Source: Ferrigenium kumadai
Lineage (GTDB): Bacteria > Pseudomonadota > Gammaproteobacteria > Burkholderiales > Gallionellaceae
Assembly (NCBI RefSeq): GCF_018324385.1
Contig: NZ_AP019536.1
Coordinates: 2,232,001-2,296,000, forward strand
Length of the DNA: 64,000 nt
Direction: 5' to 3'
The notes beneath the pieces were generated by a model that saw only the letters and a list, made by a program, of their open reading frames with translations, was not told the DNA's origin and ran no database searches. How positions within the stretch are numbered: the stretch's first letter is position 1; every line of letters starts with the position of its first letter. This document shows, piece by piece, positions 39,152 through 48,891 of this stretch. The translations under genes and the position numbers were made by a program.

Positions 39152-39943
39152 ATGGAGTGGTACGCCGCGTATCTCGTGCTCGGTGCCGTCGCGGGATTCC
39201 TCGGCGGCATGTTCGGCATCGGCGGGGGGACGATCCTGGTTCCCGTGCTGCTGATGCTGTTCGAGGCGCAACACTTCCCTCCTGAGCATGCGATGCACCT
39301 GGCGCTGGGCAGTGGCATGGCAATCATCCTGTTTACCGCGCTCGCCAGCATGCGCAAGCATCACCAGCACGGCGCGGTGAACTGGCGCGTCGTCTTCGGC
39401 ATCACTCCCGGAATCCTGCTGGGAACAGCCTTGGGCGCATTGTTCGCCGCCGGCGTCTCGCCGCACTTCCTGGCGGTCTTCTTCGCGCTGTTCGTCTATT
39501 TCGCGGCAGCGCAGATCTTGCTCGACATACGTCCGCACGCCTCGCGCCAATTGCCGGGCATCGCGGGCCTCTCGCTCACCGGAACATTCACCGGCTGGTT
39601 GAGCACGCTGGTTTCCATCGGTGGCGGCACCATCGTCATTCCTTTCCTGATCTGGTGCAACGTACCGTTGCGCCATGCGATCGGCACGGCCGCGGCAATA
39701 GGTTTCCCCATCGCCGTCGGCGGCACGCTCGGCTACATCTTCACCGGCATGAACGCCACGCTGCCCTCACCGCATCTGGGATTCGTGTACCTGCCCGCCG
39801 TGCTGGGCTGCGCGCTCGCCAGCGTGATCACCGCACCGATAGGCGCGAAAACCGCCCATCGCACGAACGTAGCCGTACTGAGAAAACTGTTTGCGGTACT
39901 GCTGCTCGCATTGGCGACCAAGATGCTGCTCAAGGCCATCTGA
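39152..39943 (+). CDS. TSUP-family (TauE/SafE) membrane transporter
   Basis: 263 residues with about eight hydrophobic segments. The duplicated family motif is present in both halves: AGFLGGMFGIGGGTILVPVL near 10-29 and GWLSTLVSIGGGTIVIPFL near 149-167. TSUP proteins export or import small anions such as sulfite or sulfoacetate; the substrate cannot be told here. The ATG at 39152 is preferred since the open frame upstream is EVE-gene overlap. Confidence 0.88.
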   Translation: MEWYAAYLVLGAVAGFLGGMFGIGGGTILVPVLLMLFEAQHFPPEHAMHLALGSGMAIILFTALASMRKHHQHGAVNWRVVFGITPGILLGTALGALFAAGVSPHFLAVFFALFVYFAAAQILLDIRPHASRQLPGIAGLSLTGTFTGWLSTLVSIGGGTIVIPFLIWCNVPLRHAIGTAAAIGFPIAVGGTLGYIFTGMNATLPSPHLGFVYLPAVLGCALASVITAPIGAKTAHRTNVAVLRKLFAVLLLALATKMLLKAI

Positions 39944-40028
39944 AAGCATCCCAACGCCGACCTTTCCACGGGCAGCGGCCGCTGCGATAGGGCATAATCG
40001 CGCCACAAAAATTCACAGGGAGAACTCC

Positions 40029-41432
40029 ATGGCATTGCCGATATTCCGAACCAAGCCGATTGCAGCCGATGACACTTGCGACACCGGGCTGAAGCGATGC
40101 CTGAGTGCATTCGACCTCACCCTGCTCGGCATCGGCGCCATCATTGGCACCGGCATCTTCGTGCTCACCGGCATCGCGGCTGCCAACCAGGCTGGCCCGG
40201 CCGTCGTTCTCTCGTTCATCATCTCCGGTTTTGCCTGCGCCTTCGCAGCGCTGGCCTATGCCGAGCTGGCCGCCGCGGTGGGCGGATGCGGCAGCGCGTA
40301 TGGTTACAGCTACGTCGCGTTCGGCGAGATCGTGGCGTGGATCATCGGCTGGATATTGCTGCTGGAATACAGCGTGTCGGTGGCGGCAGTGGCCAATGGC
40401 TGGGCGGGCTATTTCAACAACGCGCTTTCCGCGATGGGGATGGGGCTGCCGGAGATACTCACCAAGGCCCCCGCCCTGGGCGGCATCATCAACCTGCCTG
40501 CCGCCTCCATCATCCTCATCCTGATGGGGCTGCTCATCATCGGCGTCAGGCAGAGCGCGCAACTCAACACCGCGATGGTGTTCGTCAAGGTGCTGACCAT
40601 CATCGTGTTCGTCAGCATCGCCGCGTTCAACGTCGACACAGCCAACTGGCACCCTTTTATACCCTACGGCTGGTTCAACACGCTGCCGGACGGCACCACC
40701 ACCGGTGTGCTGGCAGGCGCCTCGCTGGTGTTCTTCGCCTATGTCGGTTTCGATGCGGTCTCGACGGCGGCCGAGGAAGCCAAGGATCCGCAACGCGACC
40801 TGCCGACCGGCATCATCGCCTCGCTGGTGTTCTGCACCGTGATCTACATCATCGTGTCCGGGTTGCTGACCGGCATCGTGCCCTACACCCAGCTCGGCGT
40901 TTCATCGCCCGTCGCGCATGCACTGCAACTGCTGGGATATAACTGGGCTTCGGCGCTGGTCGCCACCGGCGTCATCGCCGGCCTGACCACCGTGATGCTG
41001 GTGCTGTACTACGCGCTGACGCGCATCATCCTGTCCATGTCGCGCGACGGACTGATGTCTCCGTTCCTGTCCAAGGTCGATCCGGAGAGGAAGACCCCGG
41101 TGCGCGTCATCGTCATCACCGGCCTCATCATGTCGCTCGCTGCCGGACTGTTCCCGCTCGGCGCGCTGGCGGAGCTGGTCAACATCGGCACGCTGGCCGC
41201 TTTCGTGCTGGTCTGCCTTGGCGTGATCGTGCTGCGCATCCGCCAGCCGAATCTGCACCGCCCGTTCAAGAACCCGTTCGGCCACCTGTTCCCCGTACTG
41301 GGCATGATCTCCTGCGCCGGATTGATGGCCTTCCTGCCCGCCCAGACCTGGATGCGCTTTACCGTCTGGCTGTGCATCGGCCTGATCGTCTACTTCACCT
41401 ACTCCATCCGTCACAGCAAGCTCGCAAAATAA
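40029..41432 (+). CDS. APC-superfamily amino-acid permease (CAT/YfnA-like)
   Basis: 467 residues and about 12 membrane helices. The APC signature GIGAIIGTGIFVLTGIAAA is near residues 35-53, and FFAYVGFDAVSTAAEEAKDP is near 236-255. It resembles the bacterial cationic amino-acid transporter (CAT) group. The substrate is not decided by sequence. CAGGGAG precedes the ATG at 40029. The gene stands alone and ends at a strong bidirectional terminator. Confidence 0.9.
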   Translation: MALPIFRTKPIAADDTCDTGLKRCLSAFDLTLLGIGAIIGTGIFVLTGIAAANQAGPAVVLSFIISGFACAFAALAYAELAAAVGGCGSAYGYSYVAFGEIVAWIIGWILLLEYSVSVAAVANGWAGYFNNALSAMGMGLPEILTKAPALGGIINLPAASIILILMGLLIIGVRQSAQLNTAMVFVKVLTIIVFVSIAAFNVDTANWHPFIPYGWFNTLPDGTTTGVLAGASLVFFAYVGFDAVSTAAEEAKDPQRDLPTGIIASLVFCTVIYIIVSGLLTGIVPYTQLGVSSPVAHALQLLGYNWASALVATGVIAGLTTVMLVLYYALTRIILSMSRDGLMSPFLSKVDPERKTPVRVIVITGLIMSLAAGLFPLGALAELVNIGTLAAFVLVCLGVIVLRIRQPNLHRPFKNPFGHLFPVLGMISCAGLMAFLPAQTWMRFTVWLCIGLIVYFTYSIRHSKLAK

Positions 41433-41458
41433 CTCGGCATGGATGGATAACGGGCAAT

Positions 41459-41486
41459 AAAAAAGCCGGCTTGCGCCGGCTTTTTT
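41459..41486. terminator. Bidirectional rho-independent terminator
   Basis: AAAAAAGCCGGC (41459-41470), loop TTGC, then GCCGGCTTTTTT (41475-41486) form a perfect 12-bp palindrome with a U tract in both directions. It serves the permease gene on plus and the cytochrome gene on minus. Confidence 0.93.
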
Positions 41487-41502
41487 GCGGATCGCTCCAG
41501 TC

Positions 41503-41823
41503 TTACTTGGACAGACCCTTGATGAAGGCGATGATGTCCTTCATGTCGGCATCGCTAACCTTCGGGTTAGCAGGCATCGGCATGGAACCCCATGCGCCGC
41601 TGCCGCCCTTCTTGACCTTGTCGGCAACCTTGGCGTAAGCCGCGTCGTCACCCTTGTACTTGGCGGACACATCCTTCCAAGCCGGGCCAACCACCTTCTT
41701 GTCCACTGCGTGGCAAGCGGTGCAGTTATTCTTCTTCGCAACTTCCGGCATGTCGGTAGCCATTGCGCTGCCTGCGACCATCAAACCAGCTGCTGCAACC
41801 ATGCTTACGATGATAGATTTCAT
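41503..41823 (-). CDS. Periplasmic monoheme class I cytochrome c (c551/c552-like)
   Basis: 106 residues: a Sec signal peptide with cleavage after AMA (residue 22), then one heme site, CTACH at 34-38. The distal Met lies in GSMPMPANP near 80-88. The mature protein of about 84 residues is the size of small soluble electron carriers donating to terminal oxidases or taking electrons from outer reactions. It is closely similar to the C-terminal domain of the next gene, indicating duplication. Confidence 0.92.
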   Translation of the reverse strand: MKSIIVSMVAAAGLMVAGSAMATDMPEVAKKNNCTACHAVDKKVVGPAWKDVSAKYKGDDAAYAKVADKVKKGGSGAWGSMPMPANPKVSDADMKDIIAFIKGLSK

Positions 41824-41968
41824 GTTCTCTCCGTTATGATTAAGGTGTCTTAACTACTGTGAAGGCTTTGCCTTCGCCAGCGATTCTAAACAACTCCGCC
41901 TGCAATAAAAACCACGTTAGTAAGGCGGCAATACCCTTAACGCAGGCGGGTCGCAAATCGTTGACAGC

Positions 41969-42595
41969 TTATTTCAAAGACAACACGAATCTCGCCAGCG
42001 CCCGACGATCCGCCTCACTGATTTTCGGGTTCGCCGGCATCGCCATGCTGCCCCACGCTCCGCTGCCGCCCTTGGCGATTTTGTCCATCAGCCGCGCTTC
42101 CGCACCCACATCGCCGCGATACTTGGCTGCCACGTCCTTCCAGGCCGGGCCAACCACTTTCTTGTCGATGGCATGACAGGCCATACAGTTATTCTTCTTC
42201 GCAAGCGCAAGACCATCGGCCTCGGACACAGCCGCAACCGGCGGCACTTCAGGCTTGACCGCTGCAGGAGCTGGAACCGGCTCGGCCTTTGCCGCCGGAG
42301 GGACACTCGCCGGCGCCGTGGTTGACGGCGTTGCCGGCTTGGCCGTCTCCTTCTTCACCGTGGCCGGCTTTTCCTGCGCTGCCGGCGCGGCTTTTTCGGC
42401 AGGGGCAGGTGCAGCAGCTTTCACGGGAGCTGCTGCTGGCGCCGGCGTCATGGCGGCCGGAGCAGCAGGTTCGGCAGGGGCAGGGGCCGCCGCAGTTTCC
42501 GCCGCAGGTGCGGCAGACTTCTGCGCCGGGGTCTCCGGCTGACAGCCATACAGTGCAACCAACAACGATGCCAACAACAGATTTCGTGTACGCAT
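41969..42595 (-). CDS. Lipoprotein cytochrome c on a long Ala/Pro-rich linker
   Basis: 208 residues. A lipoprotein signal with lipobox LYGC (Cys18) is followed by about 105 residues almost wholly Ala, Pro, Lys and Glu, then a class I cytochrome c domain with heme site CMACH (137-141) and distal Met in GSMAMPANP. The domain shares KKNNC-ACHA-DKKVVGPAWKDV with the neighbouring soluble cytochrome. A membrane-anchored heme on a flexible arm would suit electron transfer across the periplasm; its partner is unknown. The 145-bp gap to the next gene shows no other feature. Confidence 0.9.
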   Translation of the reverse strand: MRTRNLLLASLLVALYGCQPETPAQKSAAPAAETAAAPAPAEPAAPAAMTPAPAAAPVKAAAPAPAEKAAPAAQEKPATVKKETAKPATPSTTAPASVPPAAKAEPVPAPAAVKPEVPPVAAVSEADGLALAKKNNCMACHAIDKKVVGPAWKDVAAKYRGDVGAEARLMDKIAKGGSGAWGSMAMPANPKISEADRRALARFVLSLK

Positions 42596-42627
42596 GACGT
42601 TCTCCTTATTCTAAGGCTGGTTGAAAA

Positions 42628-43539
42628 TTACAACGATTCGGCACTGTATTCGACTATCAGTGTGTGCCGGGTTCCTGCCGCGACCGTGACCACATTGTCG
42701 ATCGCATTCACTGATTCCACGCAGACCATCTCGCGCCAGCCGTCCGGCTGCCCCATGTCGCCCATCTTGTTGGCCTTCTCGGTCCACGGCGTCCACACCA
42801 CTGTGGAGAGGCTGCCGGATTTCGCGATATGGATACGGCGCTTGAGCCTGTCGTCCTCGATCACGCACTCGGCCGCAGTGTCGATGTAGACGCGGTCGGT
42901 CTCACCCGAGAAAGTGATCGCACCATCCTGCTTGCGCAGTGTGGAGCCGCCGACCTTATCCCAGTAGTCACAGCCTTCAAGACCGGTGACGCGCACGGCG
43001 CCGATGTCGCCGATCTGGAAATAGGTGTGCAGCGCTTCGCCGATGACGAACGCTTCCTTGCCGGTATTCTCAGTCGTCAGTTCCATGCGCAGCGTCTCGC
43101 CAACGATCACGGTCAGGTCCGCCGTGCAGGAGTGCGGCCACTGTGCCCTGGTCTTCTCGCTCTCTACCAGACGCAGGGTCAGGCGCGTCGCGCCGTCCGG
43201 CTCAGTGCCCGTTTCAATGACATTCCATGGCACCGTACGTGCAAACCCGTGACCGGGGAAGCTGCTCTCCGACGCATGCGCGCCGAACCACGGCCAGCAC
43301 ACCGGCGCACCGCCGCGGATGGACTTGCCTGCCGCCAGCTTCGCATCGCGCGACAACCACACCACAGGCACAGCTTGGCTTTTCGGCTGCCAGGTCATCA
43401 GGTGCGCACCTTGCAGGCACAGCGAAGCCGTCGCCTGCGCGTTGTTGATCTCGGCGACGACCAAGCCGCTCGCATCCTCGCGGAAACTCAGTTGCCCCTT
43501 GATGCCGAATTGCGTATTCAATTGTTGTGCTGTGGTCAT
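42628..43539 (-). CDS. D-hexose-6-phosphate mutarotase (YeaD-like, aldose 1-epimerase family)
   Basis: 303 residues of galactose-mutarotase fold. Visible are SIRGGAPVCWPWFGAH near 74-89, HGFART near 97, EALHTYFQIGDI with its catalytic His near 170, and WREMVCVESVN near 269 with a conserved Glu. The family interconverts alpha and beta hexose-6-phosphates. It is cytoplasmic. It lies 26 bases downstream of ilvD on the same strand, probably without functional link. Confidence 0.9.
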   Translation of the reverse strand: MTTAQQLNTQFGIKGQLSFREDASGLVVAEINNAQATASLCLQGAHLMTWQPKSQAVPVVWLSRDAKLAAGKSIRGGAPVCWPWFGAHASESSFPGHGFARTVPWNVIETGTEPDGATRLTLRLVESEKTRAQWPHSCTADLTVIVGETLRMELTTENTGKEAFVIGEALHTYFQIGDIGAVRVTGLEGCDYWDKVGGSTLRKQDGAITFSGETDRVYIDTAAECVIEDDRLKRRIHIAKSGSLSTVVWTPWTEKANKMGDMGQPDGWREMVCVESVNAIDNVVTVAAGTRHTLIVEYSAESL

Positions 43540-43565
43540 GCTTGTTCCTTAAGTTGGTTGTCTTG

Positions 43566-45413
43566 TTATTCGATCTGGGTGACGTCGCGCACCGCGCCCT
43601 TGTCGGCGCTGGTCACCATCGCCGCGTACGCGCGCAATGCCGCCGATACCTTGCGCTGGCGCTCGGCGACAGGCTTCCATGCCTGCTTGCCCTTCGCGTC
43701 CATCGCGGCGCGACGTTGTGCAAGTTCGGCATCGGGGATGAGCAGATTGATGCTGCGATTGGGGATATCGATCTCGATGCGGTCGCCTTCCTGCACTAGA
43801 CCGATCGCACCGCCGCTCGCTGCTTCCGGCGAGACGTGGCCGATGGAAAGACCCGAAGTGCCGCCGGAGAAGCGTCCATCGGTAAGCAGCGCACAGGCCT
43901 TGCCCAAGCCCTTCGACTTCAGGTAGGAGGTGGGATACAGCATCTCCTGCATGCCCGGCCCCCCCTTAGGTCCCTCGTAGCGGATCACCACCACGTCGCC
44001 CGCCACGACCTGGTCACCGAGGATGCCGGCCACTGCCGCATCCTGGCTCTCGAACACGCGCGCGCGTCCGGTGAATTTCAGGATGCTCTCGTCCACGCCC
44101 GCGGTCTTCACGATGCAGCCGTCGAGCGCGATGTTGCCGTGCAGCACCGCGAGGCCGCCGTCCTGCGAATAGGCATGAGCCTTGTCGCGGATGCAGCCCT
44201 TGGCACGGTCCGTATCCAGTTCGGGATACAGCATGGATTGTGAGAAGGCGAGGGTGGTCACGATGCCGCCGGGCGCGGCGCGGAAAAATTTCTTCGCTGC
44301 CTCATCGTCGGTCTGCGCGATGTCCCACTGCTTGAGCCCGTCGCGCAAGGTCTTGCTGTGCACCGTACCGACTTCGCCGTGCAGCAGACCGGCGCGATCC
44401 AGCTCGCCCAGGATCGCCGCGATGCCGCCCGCGCGATGCACGTCTTCCAGATGGAACTCGGAGGAAGGCGCAACCTTGCACAAGGTCGGCACATGGCGCG
44501 ACAAGCGATCCATGTCCTTCATAGTGAAATCCACGCCTGCTTCGCGCGCGATGGCGAGCAGGTGCAGCACGGTGTTGGTCGAGCCGCCCATGGCGATGTC
44601 CAGCGTCATCGCGTTCTCGAAGGCTTCGAAGGTGGCGATGCTTCGCGGCAGCACCGAAGCATCGTCCTGCTCGTAATAGCGTTTGCACAACTCGACGATG
44701 GTGCGCCCCGCGCGCAGGAACAACTGCTTGCGCTCGGCGTGCGTCGCCACCAGCGAGCCGTTGCCGGGCAAGCTCAGGCCCAAGGCTTCGGTCAGGCAGT
44801 TCATCGAGTTCGCGGTGAACATGCCGGAGCAGGAACCGCAGGTCGGGCAAGCGGAAATCTCGATGGCGGCGACCTCTTCATCGCTGCAACGGCTGTCTGC
44901 CGCCGCAACCATCGCGTCGACCAGGTCCAGGCCACGGGTCTTGCCGCCCCACTTCACCTCGCCCGCTTCCATCGGACCACCGGAGACGAACACCACCGGG
45001 ATGTTCAGGCGCATCGCCGCCATCAGCATGCCCGGCGTGATCTTGTCGCAATTGGAGATGCACACCAGCGCGTCGGCGCAGTGCGCGTTGACCATGTACT
45101 CCACCGAGTCGGCGATCAGGTCGCGCGAAGGCAGCGAGTACAGCATGCCGTCATGTCCCATGGCGATGCCGTCATCGATGGCGATGGTGTTGAACTCCTT
45201 CGCGATGCCGCCCGCCTTCTCGATCTCGCGTGCCACCAGCTGGCCGAGGTTCTGCAAATGCACATGGCCCGGTACGAACTGGGTGAACGAGTTGGCGATG
45301 GCGATGATCGGCTTGCCGAAGTCGCCTTCGGTCATGCCGGTAGCACGCCACAAGGCGCGTGCGCCGGCCATATTGCGGCCGTGGGTGGAAGTGCGGGAAC
45401 GGTAGGCAGGCAT
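43566..45413 (-). CDS. ilvD: Dihydroxy-acid dehydratase
   Basis: 615 residues, the long IlvD form. Iron-sulfur ligands are seen in [10 protein letters not shown] near residue 121 and [18 protein letters not shown] near 193. The start [17 protein letters not shown] and the C-terminal [19 protein letters not shown] are classic. It dehydrates dihydroxy-acids in valine, isoleucine, leucine and pantothenate synthesis. It is divergent from lgt across a 63-bp gap. Confidence 0.95.
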   Translation of the reverse strand: MPAYRSRTSTHGRNMAGARALWRATGMTEGDFGKPIIAIANSFTQFVPGHVHLQNLGQLVAREIEKAGGIAKEFNTIAIDDGIAMGHDGMLYSLPSRDLIADSVEYMVNAHCADALVCISNCDKITPGMLMAAMRLNIPVVFVSGGPMEAGEVKWGGKTRGLDLVDAMVAAADSRCSDEEVAAIEISACPTCGSCSGMFTANSMNCLTEALGLSLPGNGSLVATHAERKQLFLRAGRTIVELCKRYYEQDDASVLPRSIATFEAFENAMTLDIAMGGSTNTVLHLLAIAREAGVDFTMKDMDRLSRHVPTLCKVAPSSEFHLEDVHRAGGIAAILGELDRAGLLHGEVGTVHSKTLRDGLKQWDIAQTDDEAAKKFFRAAPGGIVTTLAFSQSMLYPELDTDRAKGCIRDKAHAYSQDGGLAVLHGNIALDGCIVKTAGVDESILKFTGRARVFESQDAAVAGILGDQVVAGDVVVIRYEGPKGGPGMQEMLYPTSYLKSKGLGKACALLTDGRFSGGTSGLSIGHVSPEAASGGAIGLVQEGDRIEIDIPNRSINLLIPDAELAQRRAAMDAKGKQAWKPVAERQRKVSAALRAYAAMVTSADKGAVRDVTQIE

Positions 45414-45442
45414 GTTGTCTCTCTGAAAAATAAAAGCGCACG

Positions 45443-45448
45443 TATAAT
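45443..45448 (+). promoter_or_regulatory. Probable -10 element of lgt
   Basis: A consensus TATAAT lies 28 bases before the lgt ATG in the short ilvD/lgt divergent gap. No good -35 stands 16-18 bases upstream. The same bases read as TTATAC on the minus strand and could serve ilvD. Confidence 0.4.
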
Positions 45449-45476
45449 CGAAGCCTTGATTTTACCCGATTCACCC

Positions 45477-46259
45477 ATGCTCGTTCATCCGCAATTCGAC
45501 CCCGTCGCCATTCATCTCGGCCCGTTCGGCATCCACTGGTACGGCCTGATGTACCTCGCCGGCTTCGTGACCTTCCTGTGGCTGGGGCGCAAGCGCATCG
45601 CCACCCTGAGCCATCCGCAACTCAACGCGAAACTGCTCGACGACCTGCTGTTCTATGGCGTGCTCGGAGTGATCCTCGGCGGACGGCTAGGTTACGTGCT
45701 GTTCTACAAATTCTCTTATTACGCAGCCCACCCCCTGGAAGTCTTCGCGGTATGGCAGGGCGGCATGTCGTTCCACGGGGGATTCCTCGGTGTGCTGGTA
45801 GCCATGGCGTGGTTCGCGCACAAACAGAATCTGCGCTGGCTGCAGATCACCGACTTCATCGCGCCGCTGGTGCCGCCGGGACTCGCGTTCGGGCGGCTGG
45901 GCAACTTCATCAACGGCGAGCTGTGGGGACGCCCCACCGATGTGCCGTGGGCGATGGTCTTCCCTCAAGTGGATGACGTGCCGCGCCATCCTTCGCAGCT
46001 GTACGAGTTCGCGCTGGAAGGCGTACTGCTGTTCGCATTGTTATGGCTGTATGCGCGCAAGCCCCGCCCGCTCGGCATGGTGTCCGGCATATTCCTGATC
46101 GGCTACGGCAGCTTCCGGTTCCTGGTCGAATTCACCCGCGAGCCGGATAACTTTCTCGGCTTGCTGTCGTTCGGCATGAGCATGGGACAATGGCTGAGCC
46201 TGCCGATGGTGATCGCCGGCATCGCACTGGTTCGCTACAGCAAGCGGCACGCCGCTTGA
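45477..46259 (+). CDS. lgt: Prolipoprotein diacylglyceryl transferase
   Basis: 260 residues and about seven membrane helices. The family signature [14 protein letters not shown] is near residue 140, the HGG motif is in MSFHGGFLG near 98-106, and RHPSQLYE is near 172. It transfers diacylglycerol from phosphatidylglycerol to the lipobox cysteine of prolipoproteins; the lipoprotein cytochrome at 41969-42595 is a predicted client. The open frame extends far upstream through antisense ilvD, but [18 protein letters not shown] at 45477 is the normal N-terminus. Confidence 0.94.
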   Translation: MLVHPQFDPVAIHLGPFGIHWYGLMYLAGFVTFLWLGRKRIATLSHPQLNAKLLDDLLFYGVLGVILGGRLGYVLFYKFSYYAAHPLEVFAVWQGGMSFHGGFLGVLVAMAWFAHKQNLRWLQITDFIAPLVPPGLAFGRLGNFINGELWGRPTDVPWAMVFPQVDDVPRHPSQLYEFALEGVLLFALLWLYARKPRPLGMVSGIFLIGYGSFRFLVEFTREPDNFLGLLSFGMSMGQWLSLPMVIAGIALVRYSKRHAA

Positions 46260-46314
46260 CACGCACCGGCCGCTCGCCCACCATTCCCGCCATCGCATTC
46301 CCGATTCATAGCCC

Positions 46315-47595
46315 TTGGAAGACCTTTCCCTAAACGCGCTGCTCGGCATCCTCCTGCTGCTCCTGGTATGCGGCGCATGGTTCTCGGCAGCGGAGACCGG
46401 CATGATGGCGCTCAACCGCTACCGGCTGAATCACCTGATACGCAAGGGTAACCGCAGCGCGAAACTGACCGGGCGACTGCTTTCCAAGGTGGACAAGCTG
46501 TTAGGTTCTATCCTGTTCGGCAACACCCTGCTCAACGTCGCGGCGGCCGCCATCACCAACATCCTCATCCTGCGCCTGTTCGGGGCCAGCGAACTGGCCC
46601 TGCTGATGGGCACGCTGCTCATCACTTTCGTCCTGCTGGTATTCAGCGAGATCATGCCCAAGATCATCGCCGCAAGCTACCCGGAACGCGTCGCGCTGCC
46701 GTCCAGCTATCTGCTCGCGCCGCTGATCACGCTGTTCCATCCGGTGGTCTCGGTGGCGACCGCCTTGGTGAAAGGCTTTCTGTGGTTGCTGCGCATCAAG
46801 ATCCAGACCGACCAGAGCAAACCCAAGATGACGATGGAAGAGTTGCGCGGGCTGGTGCTGGAAGCCGAGCATTTCCTGCCGCGCAAGCACCAGAAGATGC
46901 TGCTCAACCTGGTCGATCTCGAGCGCATCACCGTGAACGACGTGATGGTCCCGCGCAACCAGATCGAGGCCCTCGACATCGACACCGACCCTGCCGAACT
47001 CCGGCAGCAGATCATCACCTGCCACCACTCGCTGCTCCCGGTCTATGCAGACACCCCCAGCAATATCATCGGCATCCTGCACATCAAGCGCGTGCCGGCC
47101 CTGCTGCAGGAACCTGAGCTGGATACGGCGCAATTGCGCGAAGTGTTGCACGAGTCGTACTTCATCCCATCCGACACCCCGCTGCTCAAGCAACTGCAGC
47201 AATTCCAGGAGCGCCACACGCGGCTGGGGCTGGTGGTGGACGAATACGGTGAATTGCTCGGACTGGTGACATTGGAGAACATTCTCGAGGAAATCGTCGG
47301 CGAATTCACCACACAATCGCCCTCGCAAACCGGCAAGTTCCTGCGCCACGAGGATGGCAGTTTTCTGCTGGAAGGCGGCAGCAGCCTGCGCGACCTGAAC
47401 CGCAAGCTGGGACTGCACCTGCCGCTGGACGGGGCCAAGACACTCAACGGGCTGATCCTCGATCACCTTGAAGACATTCCGGAACCCGGTACCAGCCTGA
47501 AGATCGCCGGATATCCAATCGAGATCATTCAGACCCAGGATCGCCTCGTGAAGGTGGCGCGCATTTTTCCGCCGCCCCCCCAGAAACCGCAATAG
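46315..47595 (+). CDS. CNNM/CorB-like membrane protein with CBS domains (HlyC/CorC family)
   Basis: 426 residues. An N-terminal DUF21 membrane domain covers residues about 5-190 (SAAETGMMALNRYRLNHLI near 24). A CBS pair with VPRNQIEALD and LVVDEYGELLGLVTLE follows, and then a C-terminal CorC_HlyC domain (DGSFLLEGGSSLRDLN). These proteins are linked to Mg2+/Co2+ efflux or homeostasis. The start TTG at 46315 gives MEDLSLNALLG, matching the family's N-terminus, though the ribosome-binding site is weak. It stands before the pil genes with a 78-bp gap. Confidence 0.88.
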   Translation: MEDLSLNALLGILLLLLVCGAWFSAAETGMMALNRYRLNHLIRKGNRSAKLTGRLLSKVDKLLGSILFGNTLLNVAAAAITNILILRLFGASELALLMGTLLITFVLLVFSEIMPKIIAASYPERVALPSSYLLAPLITLFHPVVSVATALVKGFLWLLRIKIQTDQSKPKMTMEELRGLVLEAEHFLPRKHQKMLLNLVDLERITVNDVMVPRNQIEALDIDTDPAELRQQIITCHHSLLPVYADTPSNIIGILHIKRVPALLQEPELDTAQLREVLHESYFIPSDTPLLKQLQQFQERHTRLGLVVDEYGELLGLVTLENILEEIVGEFTTQSPSQTGKFLRHEDGSFLLEGGSSLRDLNRKLGLHLPLDGAKTLNGLILDHLEDIPEPGTSLKIAGYPIEIIQTQDRLVKVARIFPPPPQKPQ

Positions 47596-47673
47596 GGCAT
47601 CCAGCTTTGACAATAGCCACAAAGCTCGGCATCATGCCCGCCAACATCAGACAGTGACTCTAAGGGAGACACC

Positions 47674-48891
47674 ATGGCTGTCGCACCGAAAACAGAAAAA
47701 GCAAAAGAGTATTCCTACCTCTGGGAAGGTAAGGATAAAAGCGGCAAACTGGTCAAAGGCGAGATGCGTGCGCCCGGCGAAGCCAGCGTCTCCGCCCACC
47801 TGCGCCGCCAGGGCATTAACGTCACGAAGGTAAAACGCCTGCGTGCCAGCGCCAAACCTGTCACCGAGAAGGACATCACGCTGTTCACTCGCCAGCTGGC
47901 CACCATGCTGAAATCCGGCGTCCCCCTGCTGCAGGCTTTCGACATCGTCGGCAAGGGCCACAGCAACCCTTCCGTGGCACGCCTGCTGTTCGACATCAAG
48001 ACCGACGTGGAAACCGGCAGCAGCCTGCAACAGGCATTCCGGAAGTACCCGCTGTATTTCGACGACCTGTATTGCAACCTGATCGGCGCCGGCGAGGCCG
48101 CAGGTATCCTCGACGCGCTGCTGGACCGCTTGGCAACCTATAAGGAAAAGATCCAGGCCATCAAGAGCAAGATCAAATCGGCGCTGTTCTACCCAGTATC
48201 CATCATCGTGGTGGCCTTCATCATCACCGCCGTGATCATGATCTTCGTGATTCCCGCATTCAAGGAGCTGTTCTCCAGCTTTGGCGCCGACCTGCCGGCC
48301 CCGACACTGTTCGTGATGGCTGTATCCGACTTCTTCGTCGCATGGTGGTGGGCGATCTTCGGTGCCATCGGCGGCGGACTGTACGCATTCTTCTATTTCT
48401 GGAAGCGCAGCAAAAAGATGCAGGCAGTCATGGACCGGCTCATGCTCAAACTGCCGATCTTCGGCGAACTGATCCGCAAGGCCAGTATCGCGCGCTGGAG
48501 CCGCACGCTTGCCACCATGTTCGCCGCTGGCGTGCCGCTGGTCGAGGCCTTCGATTCGGTCGCGGGCGCGGCAGGCAATGCGGTGTATTTCGATGCCACA
48601 AAGGTCATCCAGCGCGAAGTCAGCACCGGCAACAGCCTGACCGTCGCCATGCAGAACACCGAGGTATTTCCGAGCATGGTGCTGCAAATGGTCGCCATCG
48701 GTGAGGAAGCCGGTTCGCTGGATGCCATGCTGAGCAAGGTGGCCGACTTCTATGAGGGCGAAGTGGATGACGCCGTCGAAGCACTGTCCAGCCTGATGGA
48801 ACCCATCATTATGGTGGTGCTGGGCACGCTGATCGGCGGCATGGTGATTGCGATGTACCTGCCGATCTTCAAGATGGGCCAAGTGGTTTGA
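47674..48891 (+). CDS. pilC: Type IV pilus inner-membrane platform protein PilC
   Basis: 405 residues with duplicated T2SF domains and three membrane helices. It starts with a YLWEGKDKSGKLVKGEMRA segment typical of PilC. It is paralogous to GspF at 15230-16450 but differs in the N-terminal charged leader, and it is placed in the pilC-pilD-coaE cluster. It assembles pili together with PilB, which is not in the window. Its stop overlaps the pilD start. Confidence 0.93.
   Translation: MAVAPKTEKAKEYSYLWEGKDKSGKLVKGEMRAPGEASVSAHLRRQGINVTKVKRLRASAKPVTEKDITLFTRQLATMLKSGVPLLQAFDIVGKGHSNPSVARLLFDIKTDVETGSSLQQAFRKYPLYFDDLYCNLIGAGEAAGILDALLDRLATYKEKIQAIKSKIKSALFYPVSIIVVAFIITAVIMIFVIPAFKELFSSFGADLPAPTLFVMAVSDFFVAWWWAIFGAIGGGLYAFFYFWKRSKKMQAVMDRLMLKLPIFGELIRKASIARWSRTLATMFAAGVPLVEAFDSVAGAAGNAVYFDATKVIQREVSTGNSLTVAMQNTEVFPSMVLQMVAIGEEAGSLDAMLSKVADFYEGEVDDAVEALSSLMEPIIMVVLGTLIGGMVIAMYLPIFKMGQVV

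Noticed and set aside
44358..45476. N-terminal extension of lgt across ilvD
   Set aside because: Antisense to ilvD, and the normal Lgt N-terminus starts at 45477.
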